Assembly: GCA_016124635.1 (NCBI GenBank)
Contig: WGNJ01000005.1
Location: 170,505 to 234,504, forward strand
DNA from: Alphaproteobacteria bacterium
GTDB taxonomy: Bacteria; Pseudomonadota; Alphaproteobacteria; Micropepsales; Micropepsaceae
Length of the DNA stretch: 64,000 bases
Direction of reading: 5' to 3'
Shown here: in pieces, positions 1-7,855 of the stretch
How the letters are laid out: every line of letters starts with the position of its first letter
How positions within the stretch are numbered: position 1 is the stretch's first letter
The notes under the pieces: generated by a model
Told to the model about the DNA's origin: nothing
What the model saw: the letters and a program-made list of their open reading frames with translations, nothing else
The model's database searches: none
Position numbers and translations under genes: made by a program

Positions 1-554
1 AAACGATCCGCCACACGGCGCACCAAGGCTATCTCGACCTCGTGCTGCGGCCGGAGCGCCACAACAAGGTCAAGGTTCTCATCTTCTTCGACATCGGCGG
101 CTCGATGGACGCGCACATCAAGCTTTGCGAGGAGCTGTTCTCGGCGGCGCGCACCGAATTCAAGCACATGGACTTCTTCTATTTCCACAACTGCCTCTAT
201 GAGAGCGTGTGGAAGGACAATCGCCGCCGCCACAACGAGAAATTCCCGACCTGGGACGTGCTGCACAAATATCCGCACGATTACAAAGTGGTGTTCGTCG
301 GCGACGCGACGATGAGTCCCTACGAAATCACCTATCCGGGCGGCTCCGTCGAACATTGGAACGAAGAGCCGGGCGCCGTTTGGCTCGAACGCCTGACGCG
401 CATCTACGAGCACGTCATCTGGCTGAACCCGGTGCCCGAACGCCACTGGGAATACACGCCCTCGATCCAGATCATGAAGCAGATCCTGTCGGACCGCATG
501 TATCCTTTGACCCTCGAGGGCCTCGACAAAGCCATGCGCGAGCTCAATCGCTAA
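1..554 (+). CDS. VWA (CoxE-like) domain protein, 3' end
   Basis: The reading frame is open from base 3 at the left edge, so the start lies outside the window and this is a C-terminal part of about 183 residues. The visible stretch VLIFFDIGGSMDAHI contains a DxGxS-type metal-ion-dependent adhesion site, the signature of von Willebrand factor A domains; the rest is the fold's core with a conserved tail. Bacterial proteins of this CoxE-like type usually work beside MoxR-family AAA+ ATPases in metal insertion or complex maturation, and such a partner would be expected just left of the window. That partner is not visible, so the function is inferred. An internal GTG at 42 could be mistaken for the start, but the homologous frame continues upstream. 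Confidence 0.8.
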   Translation, partial: TIRHTAHQGYLDLVLRPERHNKVKVLIFFDIGGSMDAHIKLCEELFSAARTEFKHMDFFYFHNCLYESVWKDNRRRHNEKFPTWDVLHKYPHDYKVVFVGDATMSPYEITYPGGSVEHWNEEPGAVWLERLTRIYEHVIWLNPVPERHWEYTPSIQIMKQILSDRMYPLTLEGLDKAMRELNR

Positions 555-579
555 AGCAGAAGTCTAGGGGGGATGATCT

Positions 580-1734
580 GTGCGATTAGCGATCATCGCC
601 TTTGCACTCGCAGCAGCGCTCGGTTTCGTCTGCGTTGCCGCGCGCGCGCAACCCACCGACAGCGCCTGCGCACGAATGACCACCTTGCTTCCCGGAGAGG
701 ATCAAGATCAGAAAGCGCGCGCCTGCATCGACGACCTGTCGAAGCGCATCACAGCCGCCGCCAACGTAGACAAGGCCAAACTTCTGGCGCAGCGAGCGCA
801 GCAGTACCACGGACTCGGCGAACTCGATGCGGCTTGGTCCGACTATACGCAAGCACTGGCGTTAACACCGGACGACGGGGAGATTCGCCTTAGCCGCGCA
901 CGTCTCGCGCTGCAAATGAATCGTGGCCAAGACGCGCTCGACGACGTGGCAAAGCTCCTTGACCAAGAACCCCACCGCCTCCAATACCTCGCGCTCAAGG
1001 GCTACGCGCTCTCGACGCTCAAGCGCGAGCAAGAGGCAATCACGGTGTATTCGAATGCGATCGCTCTAGCGCAATCGTGTGCCGAAGCGTCCATTGTACA
1101 GCACAAGATCAACGAGCTGCGCCACGCCTTCGATCCGCCGCCGACGAAGGAGCAGATGCTGAAGCAGTTGGAGGATCGCTCGTATCCGCCGCTCTACGCG
1201 ATCCCGGAGCCCAGTGTCATGAACCTGGGGTTTGCCTGCACACCGACCGACGCCAACACCTTCGAAGATCTCGTGCTGATGAAGCAAGTTCTCTATAGCG
1301 CTCGTGGCAGTAGCTATCGAGCGATCGGCAACACTGAGGCCGCACGCAATGATTATCGCTACGCCGTTTCCCTCAGCCAATTCCCAGAGCTTGAAAGCCT
1401 CGAGCTGTGCCTACTCGAAGTCGAAACAAACGACGACTGGTCGGCGGTCGAACATTGCCGCCTGACGTTCGACCTCAACACCATCCCGATTCTTTCCGAC
1501 CCGGCCCGCGCCGCCAAGGTCGGCGAGTTCTTGCTAAACGACGGCGACCTCAAAGGCGCGTGCCGGATCGCTTTCCCATTCATGCCCGACAACCGCATGC
1601 GCCCCTACCTCGGAAGCGAACCAATCAAAGCGCTTCAGAAACGCGTGAAGTTAGCGATGGACGCGTTGCAAATGACCGACTGCGGTATCGACTACAGCCG
1701 CCGCTGGCGCACACCCTCTGCGCTGCCAAGATAG
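580..1734 (+). CDS. Exported TPR-repeat protein
   Basis: A protein of 384 residues starting at GTG 580, preceded by a purine-rich ribosome site (AGGGGGGA, about 566-573). The first 23 or so residues form a clear Sec signal peptide ending in ARAQP, so the protein is probably periplasmic. Residues about 70-180 show tetratricopeptide helices (for example GELDAAWSDYTQALALTPDDGEIRLSRARLALQ) that serve as a protein-protein interaction scaffold. The C-terminal half has several cysteines and weaker repeats and no enzyme motif. It follows the VWA gene after 25 nt on the same strand and could be co-transcribed with it. Specific function unknown. Confidence 0.8.
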   Translation: MRLAIIAFALAAALGFVCVAARAQPTDSACARMTTLLPGEDQDQKARACIDDLSKRITAAANVDKAKLLAQRAQQYHGLGELDAAWSDYTQALALTPDDGEIRLSRARLALQMNRGQDALDDVAKLLDQEPHRLQYLALKGYALSTLKREQEAITVYSNAIALAQSCAEASIVQHKINELRHAFDPPPTKEQMLKQLEDRSYPPLYAIPEPSVMNLGFACTPTDANTFEDLVLMKQVLYSARGSSYRAIGNTEAARNDYRYAVSLSQFPELESLELCLLEVETNDDWSAVEHCRLTFDLNTIPILSDPARAAKVGEFLLNDGDLKGACRIAFPFMPDNRMRPYLGSEPIKALQKRVKLAMDALQMTDCGIDYSRRWRTPSALPR

Positions 1735-1753
1735 CAGCCCTCGACGACTTTCC

Positions 1754-1773
1754 GACGGCGGCAGTGCGCCGTC
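1754..1773. terminator. Convergent hairpin, possible terminator
   Basis: A perfect 7-bp inverted repeat (GACGGCG / CGCCGTC) with a 6-nt loop lies 20 nt after the TPR gene stop and about 70 nt beyond the end of the converging MBL gene. No T-tract follows on either strand, so intrinsic termination is uncertain. The 1735-1843 gap holds nothing else recognisable. Confidence 0.35.
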
Positions 1774-1843
1774 AGCGGCACGAATTTCAGCTCGCGCGAT
1801 TTGTCATCGGCGAACTGCGCCGCTTTGGCCTGAGTTGCCCCAA

Positions 1844-3136
1844 CTATGCGCCGCCCGCTTTCGCTTTCGATTCGTTCGCGGCGTAACCGAAGATGCCTTT
1901 GGCCATCAGCGACGTCTCGTTGTCGCGGCGCTTCTGATAGATCTCGGCCCTCAGCGCATGCGCGTGCGCGTTGGACGGCTCGGCCAGCACCGCCATCTCG
2001 ATGAGGTGGCACGCAAGCCGCATGTCGCTACCCGACACGGCAAGAGCGCGCTCGGCGAGCTTGTTCACGCCGCCGGCCAGCTTCGCAACTTCCTGCGCCA
2101 GCGCCGCGTCCTTCGCGGGCTTCAAGTTCGCCGGGTTACCGTCGTACCAGCCGCCATACATGCGCCAGATATTGCGCACGACGAACTCGGGCTCGTCGTA
2201 CATGGGCTTAAGGTAAGGCTTCTCGAGCACCGATTGATCGACCTTCACCGTGTGCACGATATCGTTGAGGCGCGCACCCTGGTTCATGAGCGCCAGCGTC
2301 TCCCGCACCAGATATTCGAGCGCGTCGGCAACGTCGTTCAAGACCTTGGCGATGCGTGCCTTGCCGCCGATCGGCAATCCGTGAGCTGGCAGGAACAGCT
2401 CGGCACCCTGCCCCGCCATATCGCGGATCGCGGCGGCCCACTCGCGCGGATAGCGCTGCACTTTCTGCGGATTGCCGGCGTTCGGGAAATTCCAGATGAA
2501 GAAGTCGCCGGCGCAGATCGCCTTGTGTTTCGGGATCCAAGCCCAGGTGTGATCGTCGGTCTCGCCTTTCGCGTGACGCAATTCGACGTCGAGCCCGCCG
2601 ACGTTGAGCGAAAGCGTATCGCGGTACACCGTGTCGGGCTTGGGCGACGACGGCGGCAAGAAATGCGACGCGCCGGCCACGGCATAACCGCGCTTGCGAA
2701 ACTGTCCGAACTGCCGCTCGTTGATGACGTTGTTGTAGCCTTCGGTCAGATTGTAGCGATCGAAGCGCGCCGGCACGTTCTCATGTCCTACGACGCGCGG
2801 CCGCGCATGACCGCAGGTCTCGGCGTCGTGGATGAACGCGCCGCAGCCGCCGACGTGATCGATGTGGCCATGCGTGTAGACGATGGTGTTGAAGCGCGCC
2901 GGCCGCCACCCGCGCACTGCCTGTACGACGCGCGCTCCGCCGTTCTCGTTCGACGTATCGAAGGCCAACAACCCGTCGTCGGTCTCGAACAACACGCTGT
3001 GTGAGAACGCCTCGACCATGGCGACACCGTCGCCGATTTCGGAGAGCTGGTGATTGATCCGGTTCAACGGGCCGGTCTCGTCCGTCCCCTTCCCTTCATC
3101 GATGGCGGCGCGTGAAATCGCGAGCAGGTCTGCCAT
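1844..3136 (-). CDS. Alkylsulfatase-like MBL-fold hydrolase
   Basis: Residues about 30-260 form a metallo-beta-lactamase fold with the zinc motif HGHIDH at residues 89-94 and further ligands in GETDDHTWAW and AGDFF. The C-terminal third matches the dimerisation domain of SdsA1/BDS1-type alkyl sulfatases, with the recognisable MYGGWYDGNPANL segment. Such enzymes hydrolyse primary or secondary alkyl sulfates. At about 430 residues it is shorter than classical SdsA1 enzymes (over 600) and ends before their SCP2-like lipid-binding domain. Start: the ATG at 3136 has GAGG about 9 nt upstream, whereas the 13-codon upstream extension lacks a site. No signal peptide, so probably cytoplasmic. Sulfatase activity is inferred; other MBL hydrolase roles are possible. 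Confidence 0.8.
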   Translation of the reverse strand: MADLLAISRAAIDEGKGTDETGPLNRINHQLSEIGDGVAMVEAFSHSVLFETDDGLLAFDTSNENGGARVVQAVRGWRPARFNTIVYTHGHIDHVGGCGAFIHDAETCGHARPRVVGHENVPARFDRYNLTEGYNNVINERQFGQFRKRGYAVAGASHFLPPSSPKPDTVYRDTLSLNVGGLDVELRHAKGETDDHTWAWIPKHKAICAGDFFIWNFPNAGNPQKVQRYPREWAAAIRDMAGQGAELFLPAHGLPIGGKARIAKVLNDVADALEYLVRETLALMNQGARLNDIVHTVKVDQSVLEKPYLKPMYDEPEFVVRNIWRMYGGWYDGNPANLKPAKDAALAQEVAKLAGGVNKLAERALAVSGSDMRLACHLIEMAVLAEPSNAHAHALRAEIYQKRRDNETSLMAKGIFGYAANESKAKAGGA

Positions 3137-3235
3137 AGCGGTGTCCTCTTTCTGGGCGCGCAACCTTCGCGCCATGGACGCCGATAGGCAACGCCAAAGA
3201 ATCCGAATAGCATTGCATCAAACCGGAGGGGAAAG

Positions 3236-4729
3236 ATGCTGGCGAAGTTCGCGATGAGCGCAGTTCTCGCAGCTGCACTTTCTGCACCTGCGATCGCCGG
3301 CAATTTTGCGGCCACCCTGCTGCCTTCGCCGGTGGCGGCGAGCAACGAAGTCCAGCGCTACATCAAGGTGCCTGCCGGACAGATTGCATTGCGCCACGTT
3401 CGCATCATCGACGGCACCGGCGCGGCCACGCAGCAGGACCGAACAATCCTCATCGTCCAAGACCGCATTCGCGCGGTCCAAGACGACGGCGCGCCGATCC
3501 CGAGCGGCTACAAGACGCTCGACCTAGCCGGTTCGACCGTGCTGCCCGGCATCGTCGGAATGCACGATCATATCTTTCATATCGCGCGGCCCAATCTCGA
3601 AGAAAACGGTCACTTCGATTCGCCTTTGATCGTGCCGCAGATGACGTTCGCTGCCCCGCGCCTTTATCTGGCAAACGGCGTCACAACGATCCGCACCACC
3701 GGCAGCGTCGAGCCCTATACCGACCTGAACCTCAAGCACGCGATCGACAAAGGCGAGTTGCCAGGCCCGCATATGGACGTGACCGGCCCTTACCTCGAAG
3801 GCGCAACCAGTCCTTTCATCGTCATGCATCGCATCCAAAACACTGACGATGCACGCCGCACCGTCGCGTTCTGGGCTGACGAGGGCGCGACCTCATTCAA
3901 GGCCTACATGAACATCACCCGCGGCGAGCTCAAAGCCGCGATCGACGAGGCGCATCGGCGCGGTCTAAAGATCACCGGCCATCTCTGCGCGGTGACCTAC
4001 GACGAAGCTGCCGACCTTGGTATCGACAATCTCGAGCACGGCTTCTTCGTCAACACGGCGAACGATCCCGGAAGGCAGCCGGACGTTTGCCCGTCGACGG
4101 TCGGCGCGCCGACGATCGAGAACATGGATCCCGACGGCCTGGCGGCAAAAGCGCTGATCGCGCACCTGATTTCGCGCCATGTTGCCGTCACATCGACGCT
4201 GCCCGCGTTCGAACCGCTCTTCGACGAACACTCTTCGCTCTATGCGAAATCTCTGGAAGCGATGAGCCGGGAAGCGCGCGAGGGCTATCTGCTGGTGCGC
4301 CGTCGCCTAATGAATGCCCCCGAGCAAGCCCGCAAGGCCCGTGAAAAGCGTTGGCGTAACGACCTTGCTCTCGAGCGTAAGTTCGTGGATGCCGGCGGGC
4401 TTCTCATGTCGGGACCCGACCCGACGTCGACCGGCGGCATCGTGCCGGGCTACGGAGATCTTCGCGGCATCGAGCTGTTGGTCGAAGCGGGCTTTACGCC
4501 GCTGGAGGCGGTCAAGATCGCGACACTCAACGGCGCCATTTTCCTCGGCGTCGCCGACCGCATCGGCTCCATTGCTCCGGGAAAGAATGCCGACCTCATC
4601 ATCGTCCAAGGCGATCCATCGCAATCGATCGCCGATATCGAGCAGGTCCAACTCGTCTTCAAAGACGGCGTCGGCTACGACCCGGACAAGCTCGTCGCTT
4701 CGGTCAAAGGGCACTTCGGCCAATATTGA
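3236..4729 (+). CDS. Exported amidohydrolase family protein
   Basis: A 497-residue amidohydrolase-superfamily TIM-barrel enzyme with an N-terminal signal peptide (cleavage near SAPAIA-G, residue 22). Metal-binding motif HDH at residues 110-112 follows the usual LPGIVGM lead-in. Further expected ligands occur in SFKAYMN (lysine), ITGHLC and LEHGF (histidines) and SGPDP (aspartate). The C-terminal PGKNADLIIVQGDP segment is the typical composite beta-sandwich of imidazolonepropionase/prolidase-like members. A strong GGAGGGG site precedes ATG 3236. The likely role is hydrolysis of cyclic amides, dipeptides or related compounds in the periplasm; the substrate cannot be read from sequence. It is divergent from the alkylsulfatase-like gene, sharing a 99-bp promoter region. 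Confidence 0.82.
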   Translation: MLAKFAMSAVLAAALSAPAIAGNFAATLLPSPVAASNEVQRYIKVPAGQIALRHVRIIDGTGAATQQDRTILIVQDRIRAVQDDGAPIPSGYKTLDLAGSTVLPGIVGMHDHIFHIARPNLEENGHFDSPLIVPQMTFAAPRLYLANGVTTIRTTGSVEPYTDLNLKHAIDKGELPGPHMDVTGPYLEGATSPFIVMHRIQNTDDARRTVAFWADEGATSFKAYMNITRGELKAAIDEAHRRGLKITGHLCAVTYDEAADLGIDNLEHGFFVNTANDPGRQPDVCPSTVGAPTIENMDPDGLAAKALIAHLISRHVAVTSTLPAFEPLFDEHSSLYAKSLEAMSREAREGYLLVRRRLMNAPEQARKAREKRWRNDLALERKFVDAGGLLMSGPDPTSTGGIVPGYGDLRGIELLVEAGFTPLEAVKIATLNGAIFLGVADRIGSIAPGKNADLIIVQGDPSQSIADIEQVQLVFKDGVGYDPDKLVASVKGHFGQY

Positions 4730-4743
4730 GAGGCGTCAGCTCG

Positions 4744-5163
4744 TCATTGCTGAGCGGGCGAATAGGACGTCACTGCCCAGCCATAGGCCTGCACGCGCCA
4801 CTCGGCTCCGTCGCGCAACAGAACGAAGGACCAGCCGCCGTCTTCGACGAAACGCCGGCCGCGGCTGATGCCGGTCCAGCGCGTTGGCAAAGAGAGATAG
4901 GCGCGCTCGCCGTCGCAACTGAAATCCTGTGGCGCGCCGAATGTGGGATTGAGCTCCGAAAGGTCGGCCGCGTGCGCGCGAAACCCGGCAGCCCAATCTC
5001 GGACGGCCGTCGGTCCATGGAAAACGTGCGGCGCGAAGTTCTCGACGATGACCACGCCGTGATCGGCAAACACGTCCGGCAGATCGGCTTCTGCGCGCGT
5101 GACCATGAAGTGCGCGAGGCGGGCCACGGCTTTCATCATATCGGCATCGGGCTGCGAGCCCAT
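4744..5163 (-). CDS. NTF2/SnoaL-like protein
   Basis: A 139-residue protein with the size and pattern of the NTF2-like (SnoaL/DUF4440) cone fold: N-terminal helices (MMKAVARLAHFMVTRAEADLPDVF), a VIVENFAPHVFHGPTAVRDW segment and a C-terminal sheet WSFVLLRDGAEWRVQAYGW. These folds act as small-molecule binding proteins or as isomerase/hydrolase scaffolds. No catalytic residue can be assigned. It lies convergent to the amidohydrolase (14 nt) and 9 nt downstream of a small membrane protein, so the two minus-strand genes are probably co-transcribed. Confidence 0.65.
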   Translation of the reverse strand: MGSQPDADMMKAVARLAHFMVTRAEADLPDVFADHGVVIVENFAPHVFHGPTAVRDWAAGFRAHAADLSELNPTFGAPQDFSCDGERAYLSLPTRWTGISRGRRFVEDGGWSFVLLRDGAEWRVQAYGWAVTSYSPAQQ

Positions 5164-5172
5164 CGGCGGCGC

Positions 5173-5508
5173 TCAGTCTTCGCTGACGCCGAAAATGCTC
5201 CGAGAGATCAGACTGCCGATCCAAAGGATCAGCGTCAGCACGACGACGCGGGTGAAGAGCGCAAAGAGCGTCATCGCGATCGCCGTATCGCCGACCAGCA
5301 AACCGAACAGCGCCGACGGCTGCCCATAGCCGAGGAACGTGGTCGCCGTGTCCATTATGTAGACCTTGAGCTGTCCGGCGAATTGAATGAAGCCGTTCAC
5401 CCATTCCGGCGTGAACCAAACCATGATGCCGAGCACGACGAAGGACATGAAGAACGACACGATGCTGCGCCACGTCTGACGCGCGAAATGTCCGAATCCT
5501 TTACCCAC
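5173..5508 (-). CDS. Small integral membrane protein, unknown
   Basis: About 111 residues with three or four hydrophobic segments (SIVSFFMSFVVLGIMVWF; SALFGLLVGDTAIAMTLFALF; VVVLTLILWIGSLI). No family recognised. I chose GTG 5508 because AGGGGAAG sits about 6 nt upstream; the longest frame begins at a TTG at 5538 without such a site. It is followed by the NTF2-like gene after 9 nt. Function unknown. Confidence 0.55.
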   Translation of the reverse strand: MGKGFGHFARQTWRSIVSFFMSFVVLGIMVWFTPEWVNGFIQFAGQLKVYIMDTATTFLGYGQPSALFGLLVGDTAIAMTLFALFTRVVVLTLILWIGSLISRSIFGVSED

Positions 5509-5620
5509 TGCCGTCTTCCCCTTGCCGCAAAGCCCCAAGGGCCAGGTTCCTCGCTCACCCTAAACGTGTCAAGGCAGCGGGCAGTTGCACGAGCGATCCG
5601 CCGAAAGCCCGCGGGATTTA

Positions 5621-6286
5621 CTATTCGGCCGCGACCTTCAGCGGGCGGCGCACGGCGGGCGCCTTGCCTGTCAAATAGACGGTGATCATCCGCGAAAGTT
5701 CTTCGGCCAGCGCCCCTGAACGCAAGTCCTCTGCTCGGTGACCGACGGCGTCGTGGACGGCTGTTTCGACGGTCCGTGTCACGAGATAGATCGCAAGATC
5801 GAGGTCGGTAACGCTCAGTTCGCTCCGCCGCGCTTCGAGGAACTCGCGGACACGCTGCGTGCAGCGCGCTTCGTACGCGTGGCGCCAATCGAGTGACCCG
5901 AGATGCGGCACTTCCTCCGACAACACACGATGCAGCTCGGGATCGATCAGGTGCGCGCGGACGCTCTCTTCGATCAGAGCCCGAACCGTGTCTGCGATCG
6001 GCCGTTTCGCGGCGTCAGCCGTGATTGCTGCTAGGCCGCGCTCGAGCTCCGCCACGTGTCGGCGCATCAGCTCGCCCAGAAGCGATTCCTTGTTCGGGAA
6101 GTATTGGTAGAGCGATCCGACGCTGACCCCCGCCCTCTCCGCCACCCGGTTCGTGGTGAACGCGTTGTACCCACCCTTGACCAAAATGCGAGCCGCGGCG
6201 TCGAGGATGAGCTCGACCGTCGCGCGCGAACGGTCCTGTGCGGGCATTTTCCGCGGCGATACGCCCGATTTCTTTGCCTTCGCCAT
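5621..6286 (-). CDS. TetR/AcrR family regulator
   Basis: A 221-residue TetR regulator. Residues about 17-63 hold the helix-turn-helix core ILVKGGYNAFTTNRVAERAGVSVGSLYQYFPNKESLL, followed by a helical ligand-binding domain. I place the start at ATG 6286 (MAKAKKSG) rather than 6340, because the extra 18 residues of the longer frame merely translate a tandem DNA repeat (6309-6350) that looks like its operator. The gene is divergent from an O-methyltransferase gene, so it likely represses itself and possibly that neighbour. The inducer cannot be inferred. Confidence 0.85.
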   Translation of the reverse strand: MAKAKKSGVSPRKMPAQDRSRATVELILDAAARILVKGGYNAFTTNRVAERAGVSVGSLYQYFPNKESLLGELMRRHVAELERGLAAITADAAKRPIADTVRALIEESVRAHLIDPELHRVLSEEVPHLGSLDWRHAYEARCTQRVREFLEARRSELSVTDLDLAIYLVTRTVETAVHDAVGHRAEDLRSGALAEELSRMITVYLTGKAPAVRRPLKVAAE

Positions 6287-6308
6287 GCGACCCGAATTGC
6301 GAGTAGTG

Positions 6309-6350
6309 AACCTGAGCATTTGCTCGTATAACATGAGCAATAGCTCGTAT
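6309..6350. promoter_or_regulatory. Two abutting 21-bp operator-like repeats
   Basis: Two directly adjacent 21-bp units (6309-6329 and 6330-6350) match at 18 of 21 positions. Each contains an imperfect palindrome: GAGCATTTGCTC at 6314-6325 and GAGCAATAGCTC at 6335-6346, followed by GTAT. Centres are 21 bp apart, two helical turns, so dimers would bind on the same DNA face. The site lies between the divergent TetR gene and the O-methyltransferase gene, which is the usual place for a TetR operator. Binding is inferred. Confidence 0.65.
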
Positions 6351-6424
6351 TAGTGATCGATGCAAGCCTGCTGTCACAAAGTGTCCGTATCAACCGTCAT
6401 ACTGTCAGCGCTGAAGGTTGCCGC

Positions 6425-7126
6425 ATGAACATCCACGTCCCATCCACAAACCACGGTCTGCACGACCCCAAGGTGAAGGCTGCGCTGGAGCGTTTGCATC
6501 GCGCTGCCCGCGGCGACGCATTGGTATTCCTGCGCGGGCTGCCGGACGCCCTCGCCGCCAAGGCACGCGGCAAGTCGCTGTTCGACGGCCTCGAACCGCA
6601 TATGAAGAAGGCCTTCATCCAAATCTCGCATGCCGCCGGCGAGGCCATTTACAACACCGCGCGGGCGATCAACGCCAAGCGCATCGTCGAATTCGGAACC
6701 AGCTTCGGCGTGTCGACGATCTATCTGGCCTGTGCCGTGCGCGACAACGGCGGAGGCAAAGTGGTGGGCAGCGAACTCGAACCGACGAAGGTCGTGCAGG
6801 CGCGGCAAAACATCGCTTCGGCCGGCCTCGAAACATTCGTTGATATTCGTGAAGGCAATGCAATGAAGACGCTCACCGACGTCGAGGCCCCGATTGACCT
6901 CGTATTACTCGACGGTTGGAAGGACCTCTACATCCCCCTTCTGAAGTTGCTCACGCCGAAGTTACGTCGCGGCTCGGTCGTGTTTGCCGACAACATTCAT
7001 ACCTTCAGGAAAACGCTGCGTCCCTACGTCGCGTACCTACGCGATCCGCAAAACGGGTTTGTGACGACCACACTATCGACGGGGTCCGGACTCGAATACT
7101 CGGTCTACCTCGGTGCGGAGAATTGA
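6425..7126 (+). CDS. Class I SAM O-methyltransferase
   Basis: A 233-residue methyltransferase of the O-methyltransferase type 3 (catechol OMT-like) group. Motif I is IVEFGTSFGVSTIYLA, followed by the acidic GSELEP strand that binds the SAM ribose, PIDLVLLDGWKDLY (motif III and metal-binding acidic residue region) and VVFADNI. These enzymes methylate catecholic or similar hydroxyls with Mg2+; the substrate here is unknown. Start ATG 6425 has AAGG 7 nt upstream and lies outside the tandem operator. Its divergence from the TetR gene across that operator suggests co-regulation. Confidence 0.78.
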   Translation: MNIHVPSTNHGLHDPKVKAALERLHRAARGDALVFLRGLPDALAAKARGKSLFDGLEPHMKKAFIQISHAAGEAIYNTARAINAKRIVEFGTSFGVSTIYLACAVRDNGGGKVVGSELEPTKVVQARQNIASAGLETFVDIREGNAMKTLTDVEAPIDLVLLDGWKDLYIPLLKLLTPKLRRGSVVFADNIHTFRKTLRPYVAYLRDPQNGFVTTTLSTGSGLEYSVYLGAEN

Positions 7127-7177
7127 AATGCTGAATTTGATCCCCATTTAGGTAGAGAGGCTTTGGAGAGGGCCCGC

Positions 7178-7855
7178 ATGCGTACGCCCGAAGAGACCGC
7201 CGGCGAGCCGCGTTACGTTCCGGCGCTCGGCTATCATTTCCTGACGCCGCTTTACGACACGGCGATTGCGCTGATGACGCGCGAGACGACATGGCGTAAA
7301 GCGCTCGTCAAGCAGATCGCGGCGACACCACGCGACGTCGTGCTCGATGTCGGCTGCGGCACCGGCACCCTCGCCGTGATGTTGAAGCGGACGAGCCCCT
7401 ACACGACCGTCTATGGCATCGACCCCGATCCCGACGTCCTCGGTCGGGCCGAGATCAAGGCGCGCGACAACGGCACGCTGGTTCACTTCATGAAGGGCTA
7501 TGGCGCTGATGTCGCCGAGCGCGCCGCGCCGCTGCGCGTGACCAAGGTGGTCTCCAGCCTCGTGCTTCACCAGGTGCCGCTCGAGGGCAAACGTGAGATC
7601 CTCGCCAACATGCTGGCAGCCCTAAAGCCGGGCGGCGAGATCCACATCGCAGACTACGGCCTGCAGCGCTCGGCCACGATGCGCCTTCTCTTCCGTCAGA
7701 TCCAGCATCTCGACGGCTGCGAAGGCACGCAGCCTAATGCCGACGGGATCGTGCCCGTTCTGATGGAAGAGATCGGTTTCGATAACGTGCGCGAAGATCG
7801 CGTGATCGCGACGCCGACTGGTTCGATATCGCTTTATTCAGGCCGCAGAGCCTGA
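7178..7855 (+). CDS. Class I SAM methyltransferase (UbiE-like)
   Basis: About 225 residues. The SAM-binding motif VVLDVGCGTGTLAVML is followed by YGIDPDPDVL and the post-motif segment LKPGGEIHIADYG, typical of the UbiE/COQ5 methyltransferase_11 group. GGAGAG ends 7 nt before ATG 7178, so that start is preferred over an upstream TTG. The substrate is unknown. The last 22 nt overlap tail-to-tail with the converging YiiX-like gene, and the overlap carries an inverted repeat. Confidence 0.78.
   Translation: MRTPEETAGEPRYVPALGYHFLTPLYDTAIALMTRETTWRKALVKQIAATPRDVVLDVGCGTGTLAVMLKRTSPYTTVYGIDPDPDVLGRAEIKARDNGTLVHFMKGYGADVAERAAPLRVTKVVSSLVLHQVPLEGKREILANMLAALKPGGEIHIADYGLQRSATMRLLFRQIQHLDGCEGTQPNADGIVPVLMEEIGFDNVREDRVIATPTGSISLYSGRRA

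Noticed and set aside
1835..3004. A 389-codon plus-strand ORF antisense to the MBL alkylsulfatase-like gene
   Set aside because: Arginine/valine/histidine-rich translation without family motifs; the minus strand has intact catalytic motifs, so this is a high-GC shadow frame.
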